Assembly: GCA_018221175.1 (NCBI GenBank)
Contig: JAAOYE010000060.1
Coordinates: 1 to 21,642 of the forward strand
Reading direction: 5' to 3'
DNA from: Candidatus Woesearchaeota archaeon
Lineage (GTDB): Archaea; Nanobdellota; Nanobdellia; Woesearchaeales; BM511
DNA length: 21,642 nt
The position numbers and the translations under genes are program-made. Shown here in pieces: positions 13,789-21,638 of the stretch. Below the pieces are notes generated by a model, which ran no database searches, was not told the origin of the DNA, and worked only from the letters and a program-made list of their open reading frames with translations. The stretch's first letter is position 1, and each line of letters starts with the position of its first letter.

Positions 13789-14763
13789 ATGAAACAAGCA
13801 TTGTTTGCAGAAAACAATAAGTGCGTGCTTTGCCCTCATAACTGTATTATTTCTGAGGGTAAAAGAGGGATTTGCGGTGTTAGAATCAATAAAGAAGATA
13901 ATATCTACGCTCTTGTCTATGGCAGGCCGTGCTCAATTGCTATAGATCCAATAGAAAAAAAGCCTCTGTATCACTTTTTTCCTGGCAAAAGCATCCTGTC
14001 ATTTGGTACTGTTGGCTGCAATTTTAGATGCAAAGGCTGTCAAAACTGGGAGATTGCAACAGCAAAGCCTGAAAAAACAGACAAAGTTTCGTATCCTCCA
14101 AAAAAAATTGTTGAGACGGCAAAAGAAAAAGGTTGTGATATGATTGCATATACATACACTGAACCAACTGTGTTCTATGAGTATATGATTGATACTGCCA
14201 AAATAGCAAAAAAACAAGGCATGAAAAACGTGATTGTCTCAAATGGCTACATCAATGAAAAACCGCTTAGAGAGCTTTGCAAAGTTATTGATGCTGCTAA
14301 CATTGACTTGAAGTTTTTTAATAATGAAAAGTATATGAAGTATTCAAGCGGGAAGCTTGAGCCTATATTAAAGAGTTTAAAGATTTTAAAAGAGGAAGGG
14401 GTGTGGCTTGAAATAACAAATCTACTTATTCCTGGGCTAAGCGATGATTTAAAAGAATTTGAAGAGATGTGCAAATGGATAAAAGAAAACCTAGGAGAAG
14501 ATGTGCCTTTGCACATCTCACGTTTTTTCCCTCATTTTAAGCTTGGGAATGTATCTCCAACTCCAATAGAGACAATGGAAAAAGCAAAAGTAATTGCAAA
14601 GAAATATTTAAGATATGTTTATCTTGGAAACGTGCCTTATGAATCAAACACGATTTGTCCTAAATGCAATAATTTATTAATTAAAAGAGATGGATATAAT
14701 ATCCTCAATAACTTAGAAAAAGGCTGTTGTGTATGCAAAGAAAAAATTCCTGGGAGCTGGTAA
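13789..14763 (+). CDS. amrS: AmmeMemoRadiSam-type radical SAM enzyme (AmrS-like)
   Basis: 324 residues, resembling pyruvate-formate-lyase activases. An N-terminal cysteine set (C12, C15, C19, C29) precedes the radical SAM cluster motif C77-x3-C81-x2-C84 (GCNFRCKGCQN). A TIM-barrel core follows, with TYTEPTVFYEY, VSNGY and ISRFFPH, all typical of the AmrS subgroup. The C-terminus has a zinc-ribbon-like CPKC ... CCVCKEKIPGSW. The family is named for co-occurrence with AMMECR1 and Memo proteins, neither of which is in this window, and its reaction is not firmly known. The frame is open for 24 codons upstream, but the ATG at 13789 matches both the family N-terminus and the TATA distance. It overlaps the membrane protein gene by 31 bases. 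Confidence 0.9.
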   Translation: MKQALFAENNKCVLCPHNCIISEGKRGICGVRINKEDNIYALVYGRPCSIAIDPIEKKPLYHFFPGKSILSFGTVGCNFRCKGCQNWEIATAKPEKTDKVSYPPKKIVETAKEKGCDMIAYTYTEPTVFYEYMIDTAKIAKKQGMKNVIVSNGYINEKPLRELCKVIDAANIDLKFFNNEKYMKYSSGKLEPILKSLKILKEEGVWLEITNLLIPGLSDDLKEFEEMCKWIKENLGEDVPLHISRFFPHFKLGNVSPTPIETMEKAKVIAKKYLRYVYLGNVPYESNTICPKCNNLLIKRDGYNILNNLEKGCCVCKEKIPGSW

Positions 14764-15440
14764 AAAAAATTTACAAGCCAAGACACACATTTTTCTTTAT
14801 ATCGTTTGCATTGATACTCTCTTTGTTATTGATTGATTTTTTTAGAGGAGAAATCACACATTACTTGTTTTTTAGCGATGTTAATGGAGTAAGCTCTATA
14901 ATCCAAAATTTTGGTGTGATAGCACCGCTTATTTTCGTTATTATTGTAACACTAGAAGTTATGATAGCGCCAATTCCTGGGTTTATAATATATATTACTG
15001 GCGGAGTTTTGTTTGGATGGTTTTTAGGAGGATTGCTTACCTTAACTGCCAATATGATAGGCGCGTCATTTGCGTTTTTTTTGGCAAACTATCTTGGACG
15101 AGAATATGTAGAGAAAAAAGTTTCAGACAAAAAATGGCATAAGTTTGACAGATACGCTGAGAAATACGGCGGGTATGCAATATTTTTTCTTCGAATTAAC
15201 CCTTTCACATCATCAGACATTTTTTCTTATCTTGCAGGATTTTCAAAGATGAGGTTTAGAAGTTTTTTCCTTGGAACATTTTTTGGGCTTTTGCCTTTAT
15301 CATTTCTTCAAACATATTTTGGAAAAAGCCTTGTAGAAGCCTCACCCCTGCTTTATTGGGTGTTTTTGATAGTAAGTGTATTGTATTTGGCTGGGACAAT
15401 TTGGTTGATTTATATTGGTACTTCTAATAGAAAGAAATAA
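14733..15440 (+). CDS. VTT-domain (TVP38/DedA-like) membrane protein
   Basis: 235 residues. A basic N-terminus and one membrane helix (about 18-37) precede the VTT/SNARE-associated core: hydrophobic segments with the re-entrant pattern APIPGFIIYITGGVLFGWFLGG, the Gly-rich NMIGASFAFFLANYLGR, the family Arg in FFLRINPF, and GTFFGLLPLSFLQTYFGKSL. A last helix ends before a basic tail. Proteins with this core move or scramble lipids or act as transporters in the cell membrane; the substrate here is unknown. The ATG at 14733 is preferred over a TTG two codons earlier. The start lies within the end of the AmrS-like gene in another frame, so the two are probably coupled. Confidence 0.87.
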   Translation: MQRKNSWELVKKIYKPRHTFFFISFALILSLLLIDFFRGEITHYLFFSDVNGVSSIIQNFGVIAPLIFVIIVTLEVMIAPIPGFIIYITGGVLFGWFLGGLLTLTANMIGASFAFFLANYLGREYVEKKVSDKKWHKFDRYAEKYGGYAIFFLRINPFTSSDIFSYLAGFSKMRFRSFFLGTFFGLLPLSFLQTYFGKSLVEASPLLYWVFLIVSVLYLAGTIWLIYIGTSNRKK

Positions 15441-15458
15441 AAATAAATTCTAAATTCT

Positions 15459-15471
15459 CCTCTAAAAGAGG
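15459..15471 (+). promoter_or_regulatory. Hairpin masking the ribosome binding site of the lamin-tail gene
   Basis: CCTCT-AAA-AGAGG forms a 5-base-pair stem that hides most of the GAGGTG ribosome binding site at 15468-15473. It lies 18 bases after the preceding stop. It could control translation of the downstream gene, or be part of a weak terminator, although no T-run follows. Confidence 0.4.
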
Positions 15472-15477
15472 TGTTTA

Positions 15478-17643
15478 ATAATTAAAAAACTAATTTACTT
15501 CATAATCTTATCAATCTTAACAACCACAGCAGTTGCTGATGTAATCATTAATGAAGTGATGTATAATCCTGATGCCTGTTCAGATACATATTGTGAGTGG
15601 ATAGAACTGTATAACAATGGTTCTTTCTCAGTAAATCTCTCAGCATGGAAAATTGATGATAATCCTTTTGATGACATCAATATAACTCCTTATGAATATA
15701 TGGTGATTGCCAGAAACAAGGAAAAATACGAAGAATTTTTTGGAAATAATGATAGTATCTGGAATGGAAGTGATAAAAATTACTCAGTTGTTGATGGTTC
15801 ATTCACTCTAAAAAATAGTGGTGATACAATTAGCCTATCTAATGAAACTGATTCATACAATGTAACATACACTAATATTGCTACTCCTGGAAACTCAATT
15901 GAGCTAGTCAGTGGAACATGGATTGAAAGCTTTGAGCTTGGAGGTACGCCTGGCCGCAAAAACACAGGTATAATCGTAGAAGATAACGAAACAAACACTA
16001 GTCAGGAAGTAAAGCTTGATGTTGATATCGATATATCTTCAGAAAATTTAAGCCTTGGAGAAACTCTTAACATCACAGGTAAAATTACTAATTTAGTACT
16101 AATAGAGACAAATGCTAATTTGACAATAAAGATAGCCAAAAAAATTGGAAGCAGCTGGAAATACAAATGGTTTATAATTGAGAATTATCCAATGAATATT
16201 TCTAATATTACAACAATAAATTATAATTGGACGCTTCCAAATGATTTAATCAAAGGAGACTACAAAGTCTTGGCAACATTAAAATATCTGGGAACAAATA
16301 CTCGCTCAGACCAAAAATTTTTTGTCAACGGCCTTGATGACCTTGGAGAACACAACCTAACAATAATCAGTATTCCAAATTCTATAAGGTTTGGTGATTT
16401 TACAACAATATTTGTAAAATTTGATTCAAACAACTACGATTTTGAAGCACTTTCGTTTGTACCCTATCTTTACAGTCCAAGATGGGCAACGATTGACCTT
16501 GACGACAACACTCTTCGAACAAGACCTTATGAAACAAATGTTGCTGTAAATTTAGAAAATATTTCAAGAGGTACAACCACCTACCTATCTCTTCCTTTGT
16601 TTTCAAAAAGAAACTGTGACAGTGATTTTGATTCTGGCAATTACAAAGGAAAAGTCAGAGTTTACGCTTTTGGAGAGGACATCATTACAGAAGGGTTTGA
16701 AATAAAACTAATAGATACAAACGACGCCATGTGCCCAAAGACCATTACAAAATACAAGTCATCTGGCAGTTCAGACTCGCCAATCGTTGTAAATCCAAAA
16801 CAAGAAAAAAACAGCTTTACGCATGACGAAGTCAAATTCATAATCCAAACATCTGAAAACATCTCAAGAGAATTCGAAGTCAAAGTAAAACTTGAAAACC
16901 CGACTGTTGACAATAAAGAATTTGAAATGTGGTCATACATTTATTCTGGGAGCCTTGCGCTTATGAAGCGAGAAGAAAACAAAGAAAAAATTGTTTTAAA
17001 TTCCAAACAAACAAAAGAAATCACATTAAATAATAAAATAACTAGAGATGAAATACCTGTAAAAGACTATAAAATAATGGTAAAGATAAAGTCTCCAAAC
17101 AGAGAGTCAGCAAAAACTTATTCAACCCCTGTTAATCTAATGATTAGTGAAAGTAAAGCAAAGAATAAAATAAAGAGTTTTTACACAAGAGCCAAAAAGT
17201 TTAATGATAAAATAAATCTTTATGCAGGATGCGCGGAAAATAATATGGATTTGGTTCTTGAAACAAGTAAAAAAGCCATAAAAAAATCTTGTGATAAAAC
17301 AGTGAGCTTTGAAGTTGAAATTGAAGATGGCCCAAACTTATTTTTCTTAAGCCTTTCTGACAACAAAACAACACACGACACCAGAAAACTACTGGTGCTG
17401 GCAAACAAAACTGGGTTAACAAGCTACAGCGACAGCTTCAAGATATATGACATTATAAATACATATTCAAACATCAAAGAACCGAATGGAAAAACAAATC
17501 TGATAACAGGACAGGCAGTAAACAAACCTGTAACAATATATGAATCTTCCAACATAAAATTAAAAAAACTTATAAAGTATCTTCTATCCTCACTATTTGT
17601 TGTCGGTATAATAATGTTTATCGTGAGAAGAAATGGTGAGTAA
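15478..17643 (+). CDS. Secreted lamin-tail-domain protein anchored by a C-terminal helix; probable AUA start
   Basis: 721 residues if begun at ATA 15478. The first in-frame GTG or ATG (15556, 15559) would cut off the signal peptide and the first strand of the lamin-tail domain. From the ATA the protein reads MIKKLIYFIILSILTTTAVA, a clean signal peptide, then DVIINEVMYNP ... CEWIELYNNG, the hallmark opening of LTD domains (to about residue 145). Several beta-rich Ig-like segments with many N-x-S/T sites follow. Near the end there is LITGQAV and a final membrane helix (LLSSLFVVGIIMFIV) with a basic tail. GAGGTG ends 4 bases before the ATA, the same spacing as for the GTG start at 13651. It is probably an extracellular, membrane-anchored adhesin or wall protein. 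It overlaps the next gene by 11 bases. Confidence 0.82.
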   Translation: MIKKLIYFIILSILTTTAVADVIINEVMYNPDACSDTYCEWIELYNNGSFSVNLSAWKIDDNPFDDINITPYEYMVIARNKEKYEEFFGNNDSIWNGSDKNYSVVDGSFTLKNSGDTISLSNETDSYNVTYTNIATPGNSIELVSGTWIESFELGGTPGRKNTGIIVEDNETNTSQEVKLDVDIDISSENLSLGETLNITGKITNLVLIETNANLTIKIAKKIGSSWKYKWFIIENYPMNISNITTINYNWTLPNDLIKGDYKVLATLKYLGTNTRSDQKFFVNGLDDLGEHNLTIISIPNSIRFGDFTTIFVKFDSNNYDFEALSFVPYLYSPRWATIDLDDNTLRTRPYETNVAVNLENISRGTTTYLSLPLFSKRNCDSDFDSGNYKGKVRVYAFGEDIITEGFEIKLIDTNDAMCPKTITKYKSSGSSDSPIVVNPKQEKNSFTHDEVKFIIQTSENISREFEVKVKLENPTVDNKEFEMWSYIYSGSLALMKREENKEKIVLNSKQTKEITLNNKITRDEIPVKDYKIMVKIKSPNRESAKTYSTPVNLMISESKAKNKIKSFYTRAKKFNDKINLYAGCAENNMDLVLETSKKAIKKSCDKTVSFEVEIEDGPNLFFLSLSDNKTTHDTRKLLVLANKTGLTSYSDSFKIYDIINTYSNIKEPNGKTNLITGQAVNKPVTIYESSNIKLKKLIKYLLSSLFVVGIIMFIVRRNGE

Positions 17644-18226
17644 AAAAGAAATCAAGGCAAAAGTCGCCCAAGGATGGCTGCTTGCAAAAGTAATTGTTGA
17701 AATAGTAGGAAAGCCAAAGACACACGTTGACAAAACTATTAAGGATTATGTCAAAAGCATGCCTTCAAAGACATTGATTCTTGTCAAAGAAGAATACCAC
17801 AAGGCTATAAAACATGAAGGAAACTTATTTGCAGCGTTTGTAGAGCTTGACATACTGTTTAGCTCGCTTAATGACATGGTATATTTTTGCTTTGACTTCA
17901 TGCCCTCAAGCATCGAAGTATATGAACCAGAAGAATTAACTTACAAAGCAAGAGATATAACTGCTTTTATCAATGATGTCCAGGGAAGATCGCATGACCT
18001 TGACCTTGTTGCAAAGCAGCTAAAACAGCAAAACATCAAGCTAAATGAAGGATTCACCTCAATTTTGAAAAATTTTATACTAATAAGTTGTGTTGGTGGC
18101 AGAACCATTCCAGAACTTCAAAAAATTATAGGGCTTGAGCAAAAATTTATTAAAAAAGTGATAGATTTAATGATTAAAGAAAAAAGAATAAAAAAAGACG
18201 GTGAAAGCTACATAACACTAAAATGA
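17633..18226 (+). CDS. Conserved archaeal protein with C-terminal winged helix; function unknown
   Basis: 197 residues. The N-terminal part (WLLAKVIVEIVGKPKTHVDKT, then a helical region with LFAAFVELDILF and FCFDFMPSSIEVYEPEEL) belongs to a family I recall from woesearchaeal and related genomes without a known role. The middle is a coiled coil (LDLVAKQLKQQNIKLNEG). The last 45 residues (RTIPELQKIIGLEQKFIKKVIDLMIKEKRIKKDGESYITLK) look like a small winged helix. It overlaps the genes on both sides (11 bases and ATGA), which ties it to ScpB. A kleisin-like or accessory role with SMC/ScpB is possible: winged-helix ends and coiled linkers occur in such proteins. This is inference only. Confidence 0.8.
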   Translation: MVSKKEIKAKVAQGWLLAKVIVEIVGKPKTHVDKTIKDYVKSMPSKTLILVKEEYHKAIKHEGNLFAAFVELDILFSSLNDMVYFCFDFMPSSIEVYEPEELTYKARDITAFINDVQGRSHDLDLVAKQLKQQNIKLNEGFTSILKNFILISCVGGRTIPELQKIIGLEQKFIKKVIDLMIKEKRIKKDGESYITLK

Positions 18227-19092
18227 CACAAGAAAAAGAGGTGATGATGGAAGAAGAACCTAAAGGAGATTATAAGAATAAAATTGAGGCCCTTTTATTT
18301 TCTGCTGGGAAAAAACTTGAAGTTGATTTCATGCGAGATACCGTTGGCGCAAGAGACAAAAGGCCAATCAAAAAAGCCTTAGAAGAACTAAAAGAAGATT
18401 ATGACAAGAAAGATTCATCACTTATGCTTGTAGAAGATGGCGACAGCTGGAAGTTAAATGTGCGTGAAAAGTATTTGCCGCTTGTTAGAAAAATAGTTGC
18501 AGAAACAGAGCTTACAAAGACAGTTATGGAAACACTTGCAGTAATAGCTTGGAAGTCGCCTGTTTTGCAGTCAGAAGTAATTCACATAAGAACAAACAAA
18601 GCTTACGAACACGTCGGGGAGCTTCTTGAGGCTGGATTTATAACAAAAGAAAGGCATGGAAGAAGCTACATGCTAAAAGTCACCCAGAAATTCTATGAAT
18701 ATTTTGACGTTGACGGCGCACAAGGAATAAGAGATGTTTTTGCAAAAATCAAAGAAAAACCTGAGCAAAAGAAGGTAGATGAATTCAAAGAAGTTGTAAA
18801 AGAAGCTGGGGATGAGATGGAAACAGAAAAATTAGGAGAGCTAGAAGTTTTTGATGAGAAAAGTGAAGAACAAGAAACTAAAGAAGATGTTCATGAAGGT
18901 GAAGTAGAAGACGAAGAGCCTGAGAAAAGTGAAGATGACAACACACAAGAAGAACTTGAAGAGACAGCAAAAGAAGTTCTAGAAGATGAACTCACAGACG
19001 AAGACAAAGAAGTTCTAGAAGACCAAAGCAGCGAAACTGATAGCTCCGATGAAGTGGAAGCAGAAAAAGAAACTAATTCTAAAAAAAAATAA
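18223..19092 (+). CDS. scpB: Segregation and condensation protein ScpB
   Basis: 289 residues. Residues 17-165 form the ScpB core of two winged helices: KIEALLFSAGKKLEVDF, LMLVEDGDSWKLNVREKY, then LTKTVMETLAVIAWKSPVLQSEV at about 97-119 and the GRSYMLKVTQKFYEYF end. ScpB dimers bind the kleisin ScpA and regulate SMC in chromosome organisation. Beyond residue 180 lies an unusually long, highly acidic tail with an in-frame repeat (KEVLED twice). ScpA and SMC are not in the window; the upstream winged-helix gene, overlapping by 4 bases, is a candidate partner. The stop abuts convergent rpiA with no spacer. Confidence 0.92.
   Translation: MTQEKEVMMEEEPKGDYKNKIEALLFSAGKKLEVDFMRDTVGARDKRPIKKALEELKEDYDKKDSSLMLVEDGDSWKLNVREKYLPLVRKIVAETELTKTVMETLAVIAWKSPVLQSEVIHIRTNKAYEHVGELLEAGFITKERHGRSYMLKVTQKFYEYFDVDGAQGIRDVFAKIKEKPEQKKVDEFKEVVKEAGDEMETEKLGELEVFDEKSEEQETKEDVHEGEVEDEEPEKSEDDNTQEELEETAKEVLEDELTDEDKEVLEDQSSETDSSDEVEAEKETNSKKK
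18970..19022 (+). repeat. In-frame 17-base direct repeat in the scpB acidic tail
   Basis: AAAGAAGTTCTAGAAGA occurs at 18970-18986 and again, identical, at 19006-19022. The offset is 36 bases, i.e. 12 codons. It encodes KEVLED twice and suggests recent duplication within the tail. Confidence 0.85.
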
Positions 19093-19824
19093 TTATAACA
19101 CTTCAACACCATTAGAAGAAGCAACAACAATTTTATCTGGTTTGCCTATTGAAAAAAGACCGGTTGAATAAACACCATCATGTTCTTCAAGCTGCTCTTC
19201 AAGTTTTGCAAGGTTGTGCTCTTTGCCATCAAAAGTTACATCAAATATCTGCTTGCTGTTCTCAGTGTAAAAAACACCATCATCTCCTTCTCTAAGCTTG
19301 ATTCTTCTACCTGGGAAAACTCCTTTAAGAAATGTTTTTACTTCATCTGACATGTCAGGTTCAAACTCTATTGGAAGCCCATATTCTCCTTGACCAAGAA
19401 AATCAACAAGTTTAGACTCATCTGCAATGATAATAAATGTGCCTGCTTTGTATGCAAGCTGCTTTTCCCTATACATCACTCCTTCAATGCCAGGGTCGCC
19501 TGTGCCTTTATATCCTCCTTTGATTATGTTTTTTTCTGGGTCTATCTGGTCAGCGCCGTCGATGTAGACATAGTTTCCTTCTTCAAGAGATTCATCTGAC
19601 AAAACATTTATTCCAAGCTCTAACACTCTTTTTTTTGTTCCCTGTGAAGCGCAAATTACTCCTATAGATTTGTACAGTCCTTTATCAAAAAACGCCTGCA
19701 ATGCCTGCAAAACAGTCCTTCCAGCACCAAAAACAACAACTTTTGCATCAGAAGAGACAAACTTAAGAGAAGCTTTTCCAGCTTCATACCAAATCTTTTC
19801 CTTCTCTTTTTCAGATAAAGTCAT
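19093..19824 (-). CDS. rpiA: Ribose-5-phosphate isomerase A, divergent
   Basis: A 243-residue RpiA-type isomerase that interconverts ribose 5-phosphate and ribulose 5-phosphate, feeding nucleotide synthesis. Catalytic residues are visible: DGAD at 89-92, IKGG at 101-104 (K102), REK at 119-121 (E120) and ESK at 136-138 (K138), plus LPIEFEP and the C-terminal GVYSTGLF. Two oddities: the phosphate-binding GTGST is changed to GAGRT at 33-37, and the loop from the IKGG Lys to the REK Glu is 18 residues rather than the usual 9, with GDPGIEGVM inserted. The start overlaps the pyrG stop (ATGA), so it is co-transcribed with CTP synthase. RpiA is the best call; activity with the altered loop is inferred. 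Confidence 0.86.
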   Translation of the reverse strand: MTLSEKEKEKIWYEAGKASLKFVSSDAKVVVFGAGRTVLQALQAFFDKGLYKSIGVICASQGTKKRVLELGINVLSDESLEEGNYVYIDGADQIDPEKNIIKGGYKGTGDPGIEGVMYREKQLAYKAGTFIIIADESKLVDFLGQGEYGLPIEFEPDMSDEVKTFLKGVFPGRRIKLREGDDGVFYTENSKQIFDVTFDGKEHNLAKLEEQLEEHDGVYSTGLFSIGKPDKIVVASSNGVEVL

Positions 19825-21452
19825 TTTATTCTTTTCTTAATCGCAGCTTTAATCAAACCGTCAAAAAGCGGTGCTGGTCTAAACGGTCTTGACTTAAACT
19901 CAGGATGTGCTTGTGCCCCAACAAAGTAAGGATGTTTTGGAAGCTCCATGAACTCCATGAGGCTTCTATCTGGTGATTTTCCTGAAAACACAAGACCTTT
20001 CTTTTCTAATCTTTCAATATATTCTGGATTTACTTCGTACCTATGTCTGTGGCGCTCATCAACTTTGCCTTTATTTTTGTAAAGCTTTCTTACTTTTGTT
20101 CCTCTTTTAAGCTTTGCAGGGTACGTGCCAAGTCTCATTGTCGCACCGTATTTTTTTTGTTTTAGCTTTTCAATTTGCTCTGGGAGAATATCTATTACTG
20201 GGTGCTTGACATTTTTTTCGTTTTCTGTTGTGTTTGCACCTTCAAGCTTGCAAACATTTCTTGCAAATTCTACAACTGCAAGCTGCATGCCATAGCATAT
20301 TCCAAGGTAAGGTATTTTTTTCTTTCTTACATACTCAATTGCCAAGATTTTCCCTTCAACACCACTATATCCAAAACCGCCTGGAACAATCACTCCGTTG
20401 TACTTGTCAAGTTCTTTTAGTGCTGACTTGTTTTTCTCGTATTTTTTTGAGTCAATCCATTCAATTTTGTAGTTAACACTGTTGTTCCAGCTCGCATGCT
20501 TTATTGCCTCAATAACAGAGATATATGAATCTTCGAGTGTGAAGTCGCCAATATCAAAGTATTTACCGACTATTCCTATTTTTACTGTTTTTTTGAGCTT
20601 CTTTGTCTTTTTGATTAAGCTTTCCCATTTTGAGAGCTTTCCTTTCTTGTATTTTTTCCCAAATTTTTCCACAATCTTTTTTCCAAGACCCTGCTTTTCA
20701 AATATCAAAGGAACTTCATAGATATTAAAAACATCAGGTGCTCCAATTACTGCATCTTCTTTCACATTGCAAAATGTTGAAAGCTTCTCGCGCCTGATTT
20801 TGTCAATCATGTTTGATGCTCTTGCAATTATTATGTCTGGCTGTATTCCAGATGCATTAAGTGCTCTAACTGAATGCTGTGCTGGCTTTGTTTTCATCTC
20901 CCCAATGTTTCCAGGTACTGGAAGGTATGCGACGTGAACAAAAATCATGTTGTTGTATTCTCTTTTCATCTCTCTAAGGGCTTCTAAGAACAAAACGTTT
21001 TGATAGTCGCCAATCGTACCGCCAACTTCAATCATTACATAGTCTGCTTTTGTGTCTTTTGCAACCTTAAATATTCTTCTTCTTACTTCAAGCGGGATGT
21101 GGGGTATTACCTCTACGCATTTCCCGTCATATTCTAGGTTTCTTTCTTTTTGTATTACATTTAGATAGACTTGGCCTGTTGTTATGTTGTGCTTTTTGAA
21201 TATGTTTTCATCAAAAAATCGTTCATAGTTTCCAAGATCTTGGTCTGTTTCTCCTCCATCTTCTGTAACAAACACTTCGCCGTGTTCTGTTGGTCTCATT
21301 GTGCCTGCATCAACGTTTATGTATGGATCAATTTTTACAGCTGAGACTTTGTATCCTTGCGCTTTTAAGATGCTTCCAATAGACGCTGTTACAACGCCTT
21401 TTCCAAGGCCTGAGAGCACTCCCCCTGTTATGACTACAAACTTAGTCTTCAT
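19821..21452 (-). CDS. pyrG: CTP synthase
   Basis: 543 residues, the normal length. The N-terminal synthetase domain has GGVLSGLGKGV at 10-20, KIDPYINVDAGTMRPTEHGEV and VGGTIGD at 143-149. The C-terminal class I amidotransferase domain has PGGFGYSGVEGK, GICYGMQ with nucleophile C386, and AHPEF with H516 and E518. It converts UTP to CTP with ATP and glutamine, the last step of pyrimidine nucleotide synthesis, and so complements carAB in this window. AGGAGG at 21466-21461 stands 8 bases before the ATG, a near-perfect archaeal ribosome binding site, and the start directly precedes the conserved FVVITGG. rpiA follows with a 4-base overlap. Confidence 0.97.
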   Translation of the reverse strand: MKTKFVVITGGVLSGLGKGVVTASIGSILKAQGYKVSAVKIDPYINVDAGTMRPTEHGEVFVTEDGGETDQDLGNYERFFDENIFKKHNITTGQVYLNVIQKERNLEYDGKCVEVIPHIPLEVRRRIFKVAKDTKADYVMIEVGGTIGDYQNVLFLEALREMKREYNNMIFVHVAYLPVPGNIGEMKTKPAQHSVRALNASGIQPDIIIARASNMIDKIRREKLSTFCNVKEDAVIGAPDVFNIYEVPLIFEKQGLGKKIVEKFGKKYKKGKLSKWESLIKKTKKLKKTVKIGIVGKYFDIGDFTLEDSYISVIEAIKHASWNNSVNYKIEWIDSKKYEKNKSALKELDKYNGVIVPGGFGYSGVEGKILAIEYVRKKKIPYLGICYGMQLAVVEFARNVCKLEGANTTENEKNVKHPVIDILPEQIEKLKQKKYGATMRLGTYPAKLKRGTKVRKLYKNKGKVDERHRHRYEVNPEYIERLEKKGLVFSGKSPDRSLMEFMELPKHPYFVGAQAHPEFKSRPFRPAPLFDGLIKAAIKKRIK

Positions 21453-21587
21453 CGATAGAACCTCCTAAAAACGCTTGTAGAATCAAAAATGTGTATAGTT
21501 GCATGACATAGGTGAATAAATAGGGTTTTTAAATCTTTTGATTAAACCCACAGGACACACTGAACCAACTGGTTACGCTCGGTTGAC

Positions 21588-21638
21588 ACGTATCGAAAAT
21601 TGTAGATTTTCGGAACGTCCAAAAAACAAAGTTTTTTG
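21588..21638. repeat. Two adjacent hairpins in the intergenic region at the right edge
   Basis: Hairpin 1 (21588-21618) is ACGTATCGAAAAT, loop TGTAG, ATTTTCGGAACGT: 12 of 13 positions pair, with one T-G wobble and one A-A mismatch. Hairpin 2 (21620-21638) is CAAAAAAC-AAA-GTTTTTTG, 8 pairs. GTATC (21590-21594) can also pair with GATAC at 21638-21642 to enclose both. The rest of the 190-base gap from 21453 holds pyrG leader and promoter sequence (AT-rich runs around 21515-21535) and no open frame I trust. It could be a structured RNA, a terminator or a dispersed repeat; the window ends here. Confidence 0.5.

Noticed and set aside
15471..15485. GTG at 15471 as the start of the lamin-tail gene
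   Set aside because: It is out of frame and meets TAA after four codons.
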